The position numbers and the translations under genes are program-made. A DNA stretch of 64,000 nucleotides from Hyphomicrobiales bacterium (GTDB taxonomy: Bacteria; Pseudomonadota; Alphaproteobacteria; Rhizobiales; Beijerinckiaceae), in NCBI GenBank assembly GCA_025351165.1, contig JANXWK010000016.1, positions 62,001 to 126,000 on the forward strand, read 5' to 3'. The notes under the pieces were generated by a model. The model made no database searches and was not told the DNA's origin. It saw nothing but the letters and a program-made list of their open reading frames with translations. Position 1 is the first letter of the stretch; each line of letters opens with the position of its first letter. This document shows, piece after piece, positions 62,888 to 64,000 of this stretch.

Positions 62888-62996
62888 GAGCCTGCTTTCT
62901 TAGATTTGCTTTCTCTGCACAAAAACATATATAGGGTCTTTGAAGGCGCGATTTGCACCCTTGCTAAAATGGCAATAACACACCTATAGGCCAAGT

Positions 62997-64000
62997 ATGA
63001 CTGTTGTAATTGTAGAATCACCCTCCAAAGCAAAGACCATCAACAAATATCTTGGCAGCAAATTTGATGTTGTGGCAAGTTTTGGCCATGTGCGCGATTT
63101 GCCCTCCAAAGATGGTTCAGTCAATCCTGATGATGATTTTGCTCTTGTGTGGGAGATGGATGCAAAATCATCCAAACGCATGTCAGATATTGCCAAAATG
63201 GTAAAAGACGCGGGCAGTGTTATTCTGGCAACCGACCCTGATCGTGAAGGGGAAGCTATTTCCTGGCATTTGCTGGAAATCCTGCGCCAGAAAAAAGTGC
63301 TTAAAAATGTAAAAGTCAGTCGTGTGACTTTCAATGCCATTACAAAACAGGCCGTGGAAGAGGCAATGAGCAAGCCACGCGACATAGATCAGGCCCTTGT
63401 GGATGCTTATCTTGCACGTCGAGCTATGGATTATCTGGTAGGTTTCAGGCTTTCGCCTGTTCTATGGCGTAAATTGCCAGGCTCACGCTCAGCAGGGCGT
63501 GTGCAATCTGTTGCTTTGCGCATTGTGTGTGAACGCGAAATGGACATTGAGACATTTGTCAAACGTGAATACTGGTCTCTTGCTGCAACACTTGCAAATA
63601 CAGCAGATGTAAGTTTTGAAGCAAGGCTTGTAGCAGCAGATGGTAAAAAAATAACAAGACTGGATATTGGCGGCGAAGCGGAAGCGCTTGCCTTCAAGAC
63701 TGCTTTGGAAACGGCTAAATTCCAGGTTGTAAGCGTTGAGGCAAAACCAACCAAACGTTACCCATACCCGCCATTTACAACCTCCACCTTGCAGCAGGAA
63801 GCCAGCCGTAAGCTGGGTATAGCTCCTGCCCAAACTATGAGAATTGCTCAAAAACTCTATGAAGGGGCAGATATTGGCGGAGAAACAGTTGGTTTAATTA
63901 CCTATATGCGAACGGATGGCGTGCAGATGGATGGCTCAGCCATCAGCGCTGTGCGCAAATACATCGGTTCAGGCATTGGTGATAAATATGTGCCTAAAGT
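62997..64000 (+). CDS. topA: DNA topoisomerase I, N-terminal part (runs off the window)
   Basis: Type IA topoisomerase that relaxes negative supercoils. The visible 334 residues start MTVVIVESPSKAKTINKYLG at ATG 62997, followed by the TOPRIM motif ILATDPDREGEAISWHLL, the SAGRVQSVALRIVCERE segment and the catalytic Tyr303 in LITYMRTDG. The C-terminal zinc and DNA-binding part lies beyond base 64000. In many alphaproteobacteria topA directly follows dprA; here several genes intervene. Confidence 0.97.
   Translation, partial: MTVVIVESPSKAKTINKYLGSKFDVVASFGHVRDLPSKDGSVNPDDDFALVWEMDAKSSKRMSDIAKMVKDAGSVILATDPDREGEAISWHLLEILRQKKVLKNVKVSRVTFNAITKQAVEEAMSKPRDIDQALVDAYLARRAMDYLVGFRLSPVLWRKLPGSRSAGRVQSVALRIVCEREMDIETFVKREYWSLAATLANTADVSFEARLVAADGKKITRLDIGGEAEALAFKTALETAKFQVVSVEAKPTKRYPYPPFTTSTLQQEASRKLGIAPAQTMRIAQKLYEGADIGGETVGLITYMRTDGVQMDGSAISAVRKYIGSGIGDKYVPK

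Overview
The window is a stretch of chromosome from an alphaproteobacterium, most likely Hyphomicrobiales or a close relative, with AT-rich intergenic DNA. This rests on family content: CtrA and ChpT, a BTLCP-type cysteine peptidase, an EipA-like DUF1134 protein, DUF2312, DUF1244, DUF1036 and DUF1489 proteins, an hfq-ntrX-ntrY block, a catalytically dead PyrC-type dihydroorotase behind pyrB, and a bc1 operon. The cell appears aerobic, motile, chemotactic and able to make fatty acids, pyrimidines, haem, pantothenate and thiamine. I cannot name the genus.

Layout. 1-2.6 kb: fatty-acid operon fabD-fabG-acpP-fabF (minus). 2.7-6 kb: two exact CtrA-type boxes, a periplasmic cysteine peptidase, a methyltransferase-carA pair and yqeY. 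6-7.7 kb: accessory island with a frameshifted orphan gene, a gene broken by an amber codon and a dispersed repeat. 7.7-13.3 kb: ychF, cytochrome bc1 genes petA-petB-petC, trmL, hemF. 13.3-20 kb: chemotaxis operon cheA-cheW-cheY-cheB-cheR and the phosphotransferase gene chpT. 20-25.8 kb: envelope proteins, a flavoprotein, an EamA transporter and a TPP riboswitch driving thiC. 26-33.3 kb: three orphan genes around fliI-fliJ and ctrA. 33.3-46 kb: housekeeping genes (pth, rplY, efp, rpmE), msrP, ohr, an ABC exporter and conserved small proteins. 46-52 kb: a deleted remnant of a type IIG restriction-methylation gene, hfq, ntrX-ntrY and a stand-alone NolW/RhcC1-like secretin domain. 52-64 kb: pyrB-pyrX-plsY-dprA, then an insert with tRNA-Val, a molybdopterin oxidoreductase and a FitAB/VapBC-type module, then panB and the start of topA.

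The most interesting signal is a shared promoter element. Three orphan genes lie far apart (about 6.2, 28.8 and 33.2 kb). Each has upstream a tandem direct repeat TGTAAGG-N4-TGTAAGG with an 11-bp period, preceded by a T-rich tract. One helical turn between half sites is the layout used by OmpR/PhoB-family regulators. The proteins match nothing I recognise, have no Sec signal and have polar Ser/Thr/Asn/Gln-rich N-termini. A fourth orphan (681 aa with an 80-residue duplication) lies beside one of them. The window also encodes a NolW-like split secretin piece, which in rhizobia belongs to type III secretion. I propose, as inference, a scattered co-regulated set of candidate secreted effectors.

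Decay is visible in accessory parts: an extra A in an A5 run breaks one orphan, an amber codon breaks a small gene, and a restriction-methylation gene has lost nearly all its middle.
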